From assembly GCA_019104905.1 (NCBI GenBank), contig JAHRXB010000018.1, forward strand, positions 1-18,430: a DNA stretch of 18,430 nt, written 5' to 3'. How positions within the stretch are numbered: the first letter of the stretch is position 1; every line of letters starts with the position of its first letter. The DNA comes from Bdellovibrio sp. (GTDB lineage Bacteria; Bdellovibrionota; Bdellovibrionia; Bdellovibrionales; Bdellovibrionaceae). Both the position numbers and the translations under genes were made by a program. Positions 1 to 6,241 of the stretch are shown one piece after another. The notes under the pieces are model-generated. The model saw nothing but the letters and a program-made list of their open reading frames with translations, searched no databases and was not told the DNA's origin.

Positions 1-20
1 ATTTCGACGGTATCTAAAGC

Positions 21-893
21 TTATACGATCAACTCGACAGGCTTATTAGCTTCTGCGGGCTTTGGAGTTGGGGTCGGTGTAGGACTTGCTGCCACGGTCG
101 GGGTGGGAGTCGCCGAGGGTGTCGGTGTCGCCACAGGTGAAGAAGTGGGTGTCGCAGAAGGTGTTGGTGTCACCTTTACGGAGGCCGCCGGAGTCGCCGA
201 AGGAGTGGGTGATGGCATCGAAACGGGAGCCGATGTCGGGCTGGGTGTCAGAGTACTCAAAGGTCCTGGCGTCACCGCGGTTTCAGCGCCTGTATCCACC
301 TCTGTGAGTGGAGAGGTTTCTGTTGCAACGGGGGTGACCCCTTCGATAGTTTGAGCCACTTCATTGCTGGGGACTTCGGCCTCTTTGGAATATTTGTCGA
401 TCATTTTCTTGGTGAAGATAATCAAACCAACAAGAACAACCCCGACAATCGCGATTGCGATTGTTTTGTTTGTTTTATTTTCTTGAAGAGACTGAAGTCC
501 ATCCGATTTGCCTGAGGCAGGAGGCGCTTTGCGAATCGGCGTGACTGTCGCAGCTTCAGAAGGAGCCGGTGCGCTTTCTGTGGCACCGACAGGGGCTTGT
601 TCTATCGCGGATTGAGGCTGAACTTCATCTTCGACACGAATGTAAGGTTTTGGTTTTGTCGAGCCCATCTCTTCATAAAAAACAGCGAGAACTTTTTCAG
701 AATCAAGATGAAGAAAGTTAGCGTAACTTTGCACAAAGCCGCGCAAGAAGGTTTTTGCGGGAAGATGGGCATCATCTCCCTCTTCGATGGCTTTTAAAAC
801 TTTGCTGTTAATTTTTAAAGAAAGACCAATTTCATGAAGAGAGAGGCCTTTTTCTTCGCGGGCTTTCTTTAAAATTTCGCCAGTCTTTTTCAT
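21..893 (-). CDS. rodZ: RodZ-like cell-shape protein with Pro/Thr-rich periplasmic tail
   Basis: This 290-residue bitopic inner-membrane protein has a RodZ-type N-terminal helix-turn-helix domain (about residues 4-70, HTH_25 type). In known RodZ proteins this domain binds MreB in the cytoplasm. A basic/polar linker follows, then one transmembrane helix at about 145-161 (TIAIAIVGVVLVGLIIF), then a periplasmic tail. The usual C-terminal DUF4115 beta domain is not evident. Residues 205-280 are instead Pro/Thr/Ser/Ala low complexity with a 14-residue repeat. The ATG at 893 overlaps the upstream TGA by one base (TGATG), which indicates translational coupling to the TPR lipoprotein gene; an AAGGGA Shine-Dalgarno sequence lies before it. 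A TTG at 896 is in frame but is the less likely start. The family assignment rests on domain layout and on the pilF-rodZ neighbourhood. Another HTH_25 membrane protein is the alternative. Confidence 0.8.
   Translation of the reverse strand: MKKTGEILKKAREEKGLSLHEIGLSLKINSKVLKAIEEGDDAHLPAKTFLRGFVQSYANFLHLDSEKVLAVFYEEMGSTKPKPYIRVEDEVQPQSAIEQAPVGATESAPAPSEAATVTPIRKAPPASGKSDGLQSLQENKTNKTIAIAIVGVVLVGLIIFTKKMIDKYSKEAEVPSNEVAQTIEGVTPVATETSPLTEVDTGAETAVTPGPLSTLTPSPTSAPVSMPSPTPSATPAASVKVTPTPSATPTSSPVATPTPSATPTPTVAASPTPTPTPKPAEANKPVELIV
84..209 (-). repeat. Three 42-bp (14-residue) tandem repeats in the rodZ-like tail
   Basis: Residues 229-270 of the RodZ-like protein read as three 14-residue units. 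Each begins with PTPSATP (at 229, 243 and 257) followed by a variable seven-residue segment. At DNA level this is a degenerate GTGTCGG/GTCGCC-rich repeat of 42 bp. Such repeats may vary in copy number between strains, which would change the reach of the periplasmic tail. Confidence 0.8.
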
Positions 894-1648
894 CAATGTC
901 CCTTTCGAATCAAGCTGAGCATTCCCTTGGCCTTGTCTCGGTACTTTCCGGTGGGATAGTACTTTATCAACTCTTCAAATCGTGCGACCGACTTTGATTT
1001 GTCGCCCAATCGATAGTAGGCCAAGGCACTGTAGTAATGGGGTTCATCGTACAAGTTTTTTTGACAGAATCCAATGGCGCGGTCCAAAGCCTCCGCAGCC
1101 CTTGTGTAGTCTTCCGTTTCAAAGAAGGTGCGACCGAAGTAAGTGCTTGCCACGCAGTCATCGGGAGTCGTGTTGAGAACTTTTATGAAGGCTGCGCGAG
1201 CGGGCAGGTAGTCCTTTTGATTGAACTTCGCTAGGCCTAAATTAATATAGGCCTTTTCGGGACTGGCATAGGTGAGATCATCAATCACGACTTGCAGTTC
1301 TTTTTCGGCTTCAGAGAACTTTCCTTCTTCGATCAAAACCCGAGAAAGATTATTTCGGGCTTCAGAATATTTAGAATCCAGGCTCAAAGCCTTGCGAAGA
1401 TGTTTTTCAGCCAGGTCATAACGTTCGCGGAAAAAATAGACTAAACCGAGGTTATTTTGGGTGACCGGATTGCTGGCATCCAGCTCTTCGGCTTTGAGAA
1501 GGTCGCGAAGGGCATAGGGATAGTTGCCACTTTCGAGTTGGGTTGTACCCAATCGAAGGTAGAGGTCAGCCTTATTCTTATCCTGCTGCCCCCAACTGGC
1601 GCAACCCAGCATGGCAAGCGAACAGAGAGCGATAATCCATTTACGCAT
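893..1648 (-). CDS. TPR lipoprotein, PilF/PilW-like
   Basis: A 251-residue lipoprotein. The N-terminus has a short basic region, a hydrophobic stretch and a lipobox ending MLGC, with the lipidated Cys at 16. The rest is tetratricopeptide repeats (about residues 27-60, 61-94, 95-128, 130-164, 165-198 and 203-236), with motifs such as NNLGLVYF and AEKHLRKALSLD. In the PilF/PilW family such proteins act at the inner face of the outer membrane and help the type IV pilus secretin multimerise. The position directly before a rodZ-like gene matches pilF in gammaproteobacteria. No clear Shine-Dalgarno precedes the ATG at 1648, which lies 23 bases after the methyltransferase stop. A role in pilus biogenesis is inferred from fold and synteny; a general TPR scaffold cannot be excluded. 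Confidence 0.75.
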   Translation of the reverse strand: MRKWIIALCSLAMLGCASWGQQDKNKADLYLRLGTTQLESGNYPYALRDLLKAEELDASNPVTQNNLGLVYFFRERYDLAEKHLRKALSLDSKYSEARNNLSRVLIEEGKFSEAEKELQVVIDDLTYASPEKAYINLGLAKFNQKDYLPARAAFIKVLNTTPDDCVASTYFGRTFFETEDYTRAAEALDRAIGFCQKNLYDEPHYYSALAYYRLGDKSKSVARFEELIKYYPTGKYRDKAKGMLSLIRKGH

Positions 1649-1671
1649 GTTAAAAAGGTATCATTAGAGGA

Positions 1672-2853
1672 CTAAGAGTCAACCCTGAGCTCTGCAATAG
1701 TCTCAACATGGTCGGTTTGAGGAAACATCTCAAAGGCTTGAACCCGCGCGAGCTTCATGGGAGTACCTAGTTTCTGTGACCACGCAAAGATCCAGTTAAG
1801 ATCTCGCGCCAGAGACACGGGATGGCAACTGATATAAATGATTCTCTTGGGTCGAGCAGCGGCAAGGGCACGCATGATATACTCACTGGCTCCGGCCCGG
1901 GGAGGATCTAAAACCACAAGATCTTGGGGGCCAATCACGGCTCGACGCATGTAAGACTCTACATCCGAAAGAAAGTACTTCATGCGTTTTTCTTTGATCT
2001 TAGATTTGGCCTTTTCGACCAACTTAGGATTCAATTCGACGCCTGTGATTTGAGCATTTTTAAACTTCTGGGCAAAGGGAAAGGTAAAGTTTCCTGCCCC
2101 GGCATACAGATCAAAAATATTCTGATAGTCGTTTTCTCCGGCCCAGTCGAGAGCTGTTTGGACAAGATCTTCATTCTGAAAGCGATTGACCTGAGAAAAA
2201 CCAATTCCATCGTCTTCATCGGTGATCAGCCCATAACGAACAGAGCCTTCTTCAGAGATGTACATTTCAAGGCGTTGAAGCTCTTTAGAGTTCTTCTGTT
2301 GAGCCCAGGTTTTCACCTCGGAAAACTTTTGGGTGAGCGCCTCTTCAGTGATCAGGCAATCCGTGATTTCCACAATGTCGTGAGAGTTTCTGGCGAAAAA
2401 CCCAAACTGATTGTGTTTAAATTTGGGCTGAATGCGATTGCGATATCTTAAAGAACGAGGACTTTCCTTGATAGGCAAATAGTCAAAACTCAAAGAAGGA
2501 TTGAACTTCTTGATTGTTTCTAGAACAAGCTGTTCTTTCTGTTTTCGTTGTTCATCTTCAGTGAGGTGTTGCCAATTGCAACCGCCGCAAATAGAGGCCA
2601 CCGGGCAGGGAGGCTCACGACGAAATGGACTTGGCTTAAGGACTTCGACAAGCTTTGCTTCGGCGAAGTTCTTTTTGACTAAGGTCACTTCCGCAAGGAC
2701 GTCTTCATTGGGCGCTGCTTGAGGAACGAAGACAACCACGCCTTCGTGTCGCGCGACTCCAGCACCGCCAATGGCAAGTTTTTCTATATGCAGTTTGATC
2801 TTAGAACCAAGAAGGGGAGCTTGTGCTCCCCCCTTGCTTGTTTTTGCAGACAT
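1672..2853 (-). CDS. rlmD: 23S rRNA (uracil-C5)-methyltransferase, RlmD/TrmA family
   Basis: A 393-residue SAM-dependent RNA m5U methyltransferase. In order it shows a TRAM RNA-binding domain (about 16-72), an iron-sulfur motif CPVASICGGC (Cys83, Cys89, Cys92) with the fourth ligand probably Cys166 in VEITDCLI, SAM motif I FDLYAGAGNF (247-256), motif IV LDPPRAG (315-321), the catalytic nucleophile Cys343 in ISCHPVSLARDL, and a C-terminal TDHVETIAEL with the general-base Glu384. Known RlmD-type enzymes methylate U1939 (or U747) of 23S rRNA and use SAM. The usual SCNP is SCHP here, an Asn-to-His change next to the nucleophile. A GAGAG Shine-Dalgarno precedes the ATG. The gene lies 21 bases after ndk. 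The exact target uridine (RlmD, RlmC or TrmA type) cannot be settled from sequence, although the Fe-S motif favours the RlmC/RlmD side. Confidence 0.85.
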   Translation of the reverse strand: MSAKTSKGGAQAPLLGSKIKLHIEKLAIGGAGVARHEGVVVFVPQAAPNEDVLAEVTLVKKNFAEAKLVEVLKPSPFRREPPCPVASICGGCNWQHLTEDEQRKQKEQLVLETIKKFNPSLSFDYLPIKESPRSLRYRNRIQPKFKHNQFGFFARNSHDIVEITDCLITEEALTQKFSEVKTWAQQKNSKELQRLEMYISEEGSVRYGLITDEDDGIGFSQVNRFQNEDLVQTALDWAGENDYQNIFDLYAGAGNFTFPFAQKFKNAQITGVELNPKLVEKAKSKIKEKRMKYFLSDVESYMRRAVIGPQDLVVLDPPRAGASEYIMRALAAARPKRIIYISCHPVSLARDLNWIFAWSQKLGTPMKLARVQAFEMFPQTDHVETIAELRVDS

Positions 2854-2874
2854 TAGAGTCTCTCAAAAAAATAA

Positions 2875-3300
2875 TTAAACGTTGCAGATTTCTTGTTTTT
2901 CAAAGAACAAAGCAAGTTCGCGAGCAGCTGAAGCCGCGCTGTCAGAACCGTGAACAGCGTTTTCGCCAACGTTGTCGCCGAATTTAGCGCGAACAGTGCC
3001 TGCGTTGGCTTTTTTAGGATCAGTAGCGCCCATGATTTCGCGGTTTTTCAAAACAGCGTTCTCACCTTGTAGGCACATCAAACAAACAGGTCCAGAAGTC
3101 ATGAAAGAAACAAGTTCGCCGAAGAAAGGGCGCTCTTTGTGTTCAGCATAGAACTCTTCTGCTTTTGATTTAGAAAGAACAGTGATTTTTGCAGCAGCGA
3201 TTTTCAAGCCGTTTGCTTCAAACATGCTGATGATGTCGCCGATCGCATTTTTTTTCATTGCGTTGGGCTTAATGATTGAGAAAGTTTGTTCGATAGCCAT
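2875..3300 (-). CDS. ndk: Nucleoside diphosphate kinase
   Basis: A 141-residue cytoplasmic enzyme that transfers the gamma phosphate from ATP to nucleoside diphosphates through a phosphohistidine. It shows the N-terminal TFSIIKPNA with Lys11, the KERPFF segment (55-60), the nucleotide-binding RAKFGDN region and the active-site His117 in ENAVHGSDS. The length is typical of bacterial Ndk. A strong AAGGAG Shine-Dalgarno precedes the ATG at 3300. It lies only 12 bases downstream of the small secreted-protein gene and 21 bases upstream of the methyltransferase gene, so it is probably cotranscribed with both. Confidence 0.97.
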   Translation of the reverse strand: MAIEQTFSIIKPNAMKKNAIGDIISMFEANGLKIAAAKITVLSKSKAEEFYAEHKERPFFGELVSFMTSGPVCLMCLQGENAVLKNREIMGATDPKKANAGTVRAKFGDNVGENAVHGSDSAASAARELALFFEKQEICNV

Positions 3301-3312
3301 GGAATCTCCTTT

Positions 3313-3615
3313 TTATTTACAAACTGTTTCAGATACTTCAAAGAACTTTGGAGTTTTAACGAATTGAGTGACACATGTCCACTCTTGGTTGCGTCCGGTG
3401 TGCATGTTCCTAACGACCAGTTGAGTCTCAACAGCCAGCTCGTTTCCGGGGGCTGCCGTGGTAAAATCTTGGGAGGTGATCTCGTAGGTCTGATCGCCAT
3501 TTAAAAGATTCAAAGTCTCTTCTACGCTTTCGGTGGTCATGATCACGATTTCATCGATACGACCGGCGAAGGCAGGGCTTGCTGCCAACAAGACAAAAAC
3601 TAATAATTTCTTCAT
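3313..3615 (-). CDS. Small secreted protein of unknown function
   Basis: A 100-residue protein I do not recognise. The N-terminus is a clear Sec signal peptide (MKKLLVFVLLAASPAFA, cleavage after Ala17). The mature part is about 83 residues, beta-rich in appearance, with exactly two cysteines (Cys81 and Cys99) that could form one disulfide in the periplasm. An AGGAGA Shine-Dalgarno precedes the ATG. It is the first gene of the probable ndk operon, separated from ndk by 12 bases. The functional link to ndk is unclear and may be only shared transcription. Confidence 0.75.
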   Translation of the reverse strand: MKKLLVFVLLAASPAFAGRIDEIVIMTTESVEETLNLLNGDQTYEITSQDFTTAAPGNELAVETQLVVRNMHTGRNQEWTCVTQFVKTPKFFEVSETVCK

Positions 3616-3637
3616 GTTAGGTCTCCTGATGGGCCTA

Positions 3638-3667
3638 CATATGCGCTTGGCCCCGGGATGCTGTCAA
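3638..3667 (-). promoter_or_regulatory. Probable promoter of the small protein-ndk operon
   Basis: On the minus strand a perfect TTGACA (3667-3662) is followed after 18 bases by a weak -10 CATATG (3643-3638). Transcription would start near 3631, just upstream of the Shine-Dalgarno of the 100-residue protein. The -10 match is poor, so this is a candidate only. Confidence 0.4.
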
Positions 3668-3717
3668 TGAAATTTGCCGCCAAGGGTCATGGTGTGCACT
3701 ATATTCATCCGGGCCAC

Positions 3718-4482
3718 TTAAAAACGGAAGATAAAGCTCACACCCAGGGTGAGGCCTCTGCTTTCGGCACAGACGGGTTCCGGGGCACATTGAGGGCGAA
3801 AGGCAGTAACCGAAGTGTTTTCCTGCGTGCCTTTTTCTAGAGCACTGTTGATGGTGTCTACGATGCCCGCCGCTGCGTTGATAATGCCTTTGGCTTGAGA
3901 ACGACTTGGGGATTCAATCTCACCCTTGCTAAAAACAAGACGGCGTCCAACAGAAGAGACAATCTTTTCGTCTTTGACTTCGTTTTGGTGAGGCGCCGCT
4001 CTTAACATAAAAGAAACAGTGAGAACACGGTCCCGCCGCTCTTGCATGCCGCCAAAATCTGCCTGGCGAAAAATAGTGATATTTGATTTTTCTCTCTGAC
4101 TGAGGAGTCTGAAGTACTGATTATTGTGTTCGGAGCGAGGAAGGAAAAACATCACCCCTAATGTTGGGTGAGTGATAGAGGCCAGAGTTTGGCGTTTTTG
4201 GTTTGTATCTTCAGAAACAACGTCCGCCAGGTAATCAAATTCAGAAATGGACTTGGTGATGACGACAACACTGATAGGGTTTCGCCCATCCTGAGCGCAG
4301 ATATTTGAGATATTTGCTGACGTCAACCCGGCCACTCGAGTTCGAGTGGATTCGCAAGCGGCGTGGTCTCGGGTATCGACGGCGATAATGAGACCTCGAG
4401 AAAACGAGTCCTCATCGGCGAACGATAAAAGAGGGCACGCGACAATCAATAATGAGGCAAAGAGGCTCGTCATTTTCTTCAT
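3718..4482 (-). CDS. Exported protein of unknown function
   Basis: A 254-residue exported protein I do not recognise. Export by signal peptidase I after LLSFA (Ala22) seems likely, but IVAC at residues 13-16 also fits a lipobox, so lipoprotein processing is possible. The middle contains a segment resembling an alpha/beta domain (GLIIAVDTRDHAAC, then ISVVVITKSISEF, then GVMFFLP). The C-terminus carries two Cys (CAPEPVC) and ends in LGVSFIFRF. That terminal alternating hydrophobic strand with a final Phe resembles the C-terminus of outer-membrane proteins, but there is no full barrel. No convincing Shine-Dalgarno precedes the ATG at 4482; a second Met is at residue 4. The gene stands alone between the ndk operon and the cytochrome cluster on the same strand. 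Confidence 0.7.
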   Translation of the reverse strand: MKKMTSLFASLLIVACPLLSFADEDSFSRGLIIAVDTRDHAACESTRTRVAGLTSANISNICAQDGRNPISVVVITKSISEFDYLADVVSEDTNQKRQTLASITHPTLGVMFFLPRSEHNNQYFRLLSQREKSNITIFRQADFGGMQERRDRVLTVSFMLRAAPHQNEVKDEKIVSSVGRRLVFSKGEIESPSRSQAKGIINAAAGIVDTINSALEKGTQENTSVTAFRPQCAPEPVCAESRGLTLGVSFIFRF

Positions 4483-4539
4483 GTGAGCATTTTTATCATA
4501 TGAGGGAATTCTTCGGGGGGCGAATGGATGGCTTGGAAA

Positions 4540-4545
4540 ATTATA
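4540..4545 (-). promoter_or_regulatory. Candidate -10 element for the 3718-4482 gene
   Basis: A perfect TATAAT lies on the minus strand about 58 bases upstream of the ATG at 4482. No good -35 hexamer is present at 16-18 bases spacing, so the promoter would need an activator or be weak. The rest of 4483-4614 shows nothing else clear. Confidence 0.35.
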
Positions 4546-4614
4546 TGACGTTGTCTAAGACTTCGACAGTTGGGGGCTCCTCCAGATCAAAGAAGGCCCC
4601 GAATGCCGTGGATA

Positions 4615-4911
4615 CTATTTGAGGCTAGAGAAATACTTCGCCAGATCAGAAATATCTTGGTCCGAAAGGGACAGGGAGATGGGGCTCATCAAAGGGTCTT
4701 TTCTTTGTCCGCTTTTAAAGTCCTGAAGCTGCTTTGAAATGTAGCCCTCTTTCTGCCCCGCAAGGTTGGGCCATAGAGGGCTTGCGCTTACGCCACCAGA
4801 ACCGTGGCATCCGATACAAGCGTTCGCTGCGGCCGGAGGAGTGCCCACCCCAGCATGACTGTAAGAAGAAATTAAAAACATCAATAGTCCCAACACTTTA
4901 TTAAATCCCAT
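4615..4911 (-). CDS. Small class I c-type cytochrome, monohaem, periplasmic
   Basis: A 98-residue cytochrome c with a Sec signal peptide (MGFNKVLGLLMFLISSYSHA, cleavage about residue 20). The haem attachment motif is CIGCH (32-36) and the sixth-ligand Met is probably Met75 in DPLMSP. The fold matches short cytochrome c553/c5-type carriers, including the LWPNLAGQ segment and the C-terminal helix SDQDISDLAKYFSSLK. The predicted mature protein is a soluble periplasmic electron carrier. A strong AAGGAG Shine-Dalgarno precedes the ATG at 4911. It is divergent from the haem-barrel gene and shares its upstream region, which suggests coordinated expression. Which oxidase or donor it serves is not shown. 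Confidence 0.92.
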   Translation of the reverse strand: MGFNKVLGLLMFLISSYSHAGVGTPPAAANACIGCHGSGGVSASPLWPNLAGQKEGYISKQLQDFKSGQRKDPLMSPISLSLSDQDISDLAKYFSSLK

Positions 4912-4963
4912 ACGTCGCTCCTTACCCGCGATTTCAATCAGTAGGGAGGTGATATCCTAAAAA

Positions 4964-4976
4964 GTTTGTAACAAAC
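4964..4976. promoter_or_regulatory. Short palindrome in the cytochrome intergenic region
   Basis: GTTTGTAACAAAC is an odd palindrome with 6-bp arms around one base. It abuts the larger palindrome at 4976-4991. It lies between the two divergent cytochrome genes and may be part of an operator or an alternative half-site pair. Confidence 0.4.
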
Positions 4977-4991
4977 ATGACGCGCGTCATG
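4976..4991. promoter_or_regulatory. Perfect 16-bp palindrome, candidate operator of the divergent cytochrome genes
   Basis: CATGACGCGCGTCATG is a perfect 16-bp palindrome in the 130-base region between the monohaem cytochrome gene and the haem-barrel gene. Its core has the layout TGAC-N4-GTCA, which resembles half-site spacing of CRP/FNR-family sites. It is centred about 41.5 bases before the start predicted from the TATAAG box at 5013-5018, the classical class II activator position. Further GCGTCA copies lie at 4994-4999 and 5020-5025. Regulator identity is inference. Confidence 0.5.
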
Positions 4992-5012
4992 GGGCGTCAC
5001 AAAGAATTCATT

Positions 5013-5018
5013 TATAAG
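5013..5018 (+). promoter_or_regulatory. Candidate -10 element of the haem-barrel operon
   Basis: TATAAG matches the -10 consensus at five of six positions. No -35 hexamer occurs at normal spacing, and the palindrome at 4976-4991 sits just upstream of that position. The predicted start near 5025 gives a short leader before the ATG at 5042. Confidence 0.4.
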
Positions 5019-5041
5019 AGCGTCATAGAAAAGTGGCTTAT

Positions 5042-6229
5042 ATGAACAGAATATTTTTATCTCTTATTTTACTATTAGTTGTCGGCCAAGCCTGGGCTCG
5101 TCCCGAGTATGCAGCTCGTCTTGGTATTAATAACTGTCAGTCTTGTCATTACAACCCCGGCGGTGGCGGCTTACGAAATCCCAATGGAAAGTTCTATGGC
5201 TGGAGAGCTCGTCAGGGTGTGTGGGATGGCGAAAAGAAATACTGGCATATCGATTTGCGCATGAACGGTCTTTATCCTAACAGAGCGACCGAGGCCAATA
5301 ACGGTATGGCTCTGATGAGTGCCGTGGCCGGAGCAAGTCTTCCAATTGAAAAGGACGGCGATAAAGTTCGTTCACAAATCGTTTTAGCTTACGACATGGG
5401 AACGGTCGCTGCCAATGGTCCTCGTGAGGCGTATCTGCAATTCATTCCCGATGAGACCAGTGTGTGGACGATCGGTCGTTTCTTGGCGCCGTTTGGACTT
5501 CTGACTGACGAACATCGTGCGTTCACTCGTTTACAGACTAAGTCGACGATCTATGACTTTGAAATGGGCGGAGCTTATTCGAAGGATCTTTCTGAGCGGG
5601 CTCACATCGACTTCGCTTTAACGACAGGATTTGCTCAAGGGGGTAAATTCACTGGCGGAACTCCGACGACTCCTGAACAGACAAGTGCTGCGATTCTTAA
5701 TGCTCGCTTCAGTCCGTCTTTTTATCCCGGCTTCTTAGGGTTGAGCTATCGCAACGATCAATCTTTGATTGTCAAAGATGTTCAAGCGGTGAGCGCTTAC
5801 AGTGCGATTTCGCTCGAGAGAACTCGCTTGTTCATCCCGCTACATGTGTTGGGTGAAGTGGTGTGGGCACAAGGGTGGAACAATCAAAAGTATAATGCCA
5901 TCAATATGGGTCAGTTCATTCCTGGTTCTGATTTGGCTTTGCAGGCGGCCCTTGAAAAAAGTGAGTCTTTGGGAATGGGTGCGGAAGCCAATTTTGAAAT
6001 CAACCCTTGGTGGGTTTTGCAATATAGATATGATCGTATAGCTTTAGATCAGAAGTTTTCTGGGGATGTGTTTCAGCGCCATGGCGTGGGCTTTAAACAT
6101 TTTTTCACAGCAACTACGAATATCCTAGTTCGCTATGAAAAGGCGGAGTCTTCTGTTAAAGAAGTACCGCAAGAAAGCGTTAGAGCAAATAAAGACAGTT
6201 TCTATTTTATCCTTCACGCGTGGTTATAG
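5042..6229 (+). CDS. Outer-membrane beta-barrel fused to an N-terminal c-type haem domain (Cyc2-like layout)
   Basis: A 395-residue exported protein. The signal peptide ends AWA (cleavage after residue 19). Directly after it comes a short haem domain: PEYAARLGINNCQSCH with the haem motif CQSCH at 32-36, then a Gly-rich stretch NPGGGGLRNPNGKFYGW. The remaining roughly 330 residues look like a porin, with alternating aromatic strands, short turns, a GRFLAPFGL segment and an aromatic-rich final strand FYFILHAWL. This order (signal, monohaem domain, barrel) is that of fused cytochrome-porins such as Cyc2, which carry electrons across the outer membrane during iron oxidation. The Gly-rich segment differs from the Cyc2 consensus, so it may belong to a related, uncharacterised haem-barrel family. 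The ATG at 5042 is preferred because it begins the signal peptide with a charged residue; a GTG at 5033 is in frame. The Shine-Dalgarno is weak (AAGTGG). The diheme lipoprotein gene follows 12 bases later. Confidence 0.8.
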   Translation: MNRIFLSLILLLVVGQAWARPEYAARLGINNCQSCHYNPGGGGLRNPNGKFYGWRARQGVWDGEKKYWHIDLRMNGLYPNRATEANNGMALMSAVAGASLPIEKDGDKVRSQIVLAYDMGTVAANGPREAYLQFIPDETSVWTIGRFLAPFGLLTDEHRAFTRLQTKSTIYDFEMGGAYSKDLSERAHIDFALTTGFAQGGKFTGGTPTTPEQTSAAILNARFSPSFYPGFLGLSYRNDQSLIVKDVQAVSAYSAISLERTRLFIPLHVLGEVVWAQGWNNQKYNAINMGQFIPGSDLALQAALEKSESLGMGAEANFEINPWWVLQYRYDRIALDQKFSGDVFQRHGVGFKHFFTATTNILVRYEKAESSVKEVPQESVRANKDSFYFILHAWL

Positions 6230-6241
6230 AAAGGCTTGTGT

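Noticed and set aside
103..354. Val/Gly-rich frame on the plus strand over the rodZ tail
   Set aside because: It is the antisense of the Pro/Thr repeat, which yields open frames in several registers because of its base composition.
1924..2451. 175-codon frame on the plus strand across the methyltransferase gene
   Set aside because: Antisense to a gene with all family motifs; no ribosome site or domain pattern.
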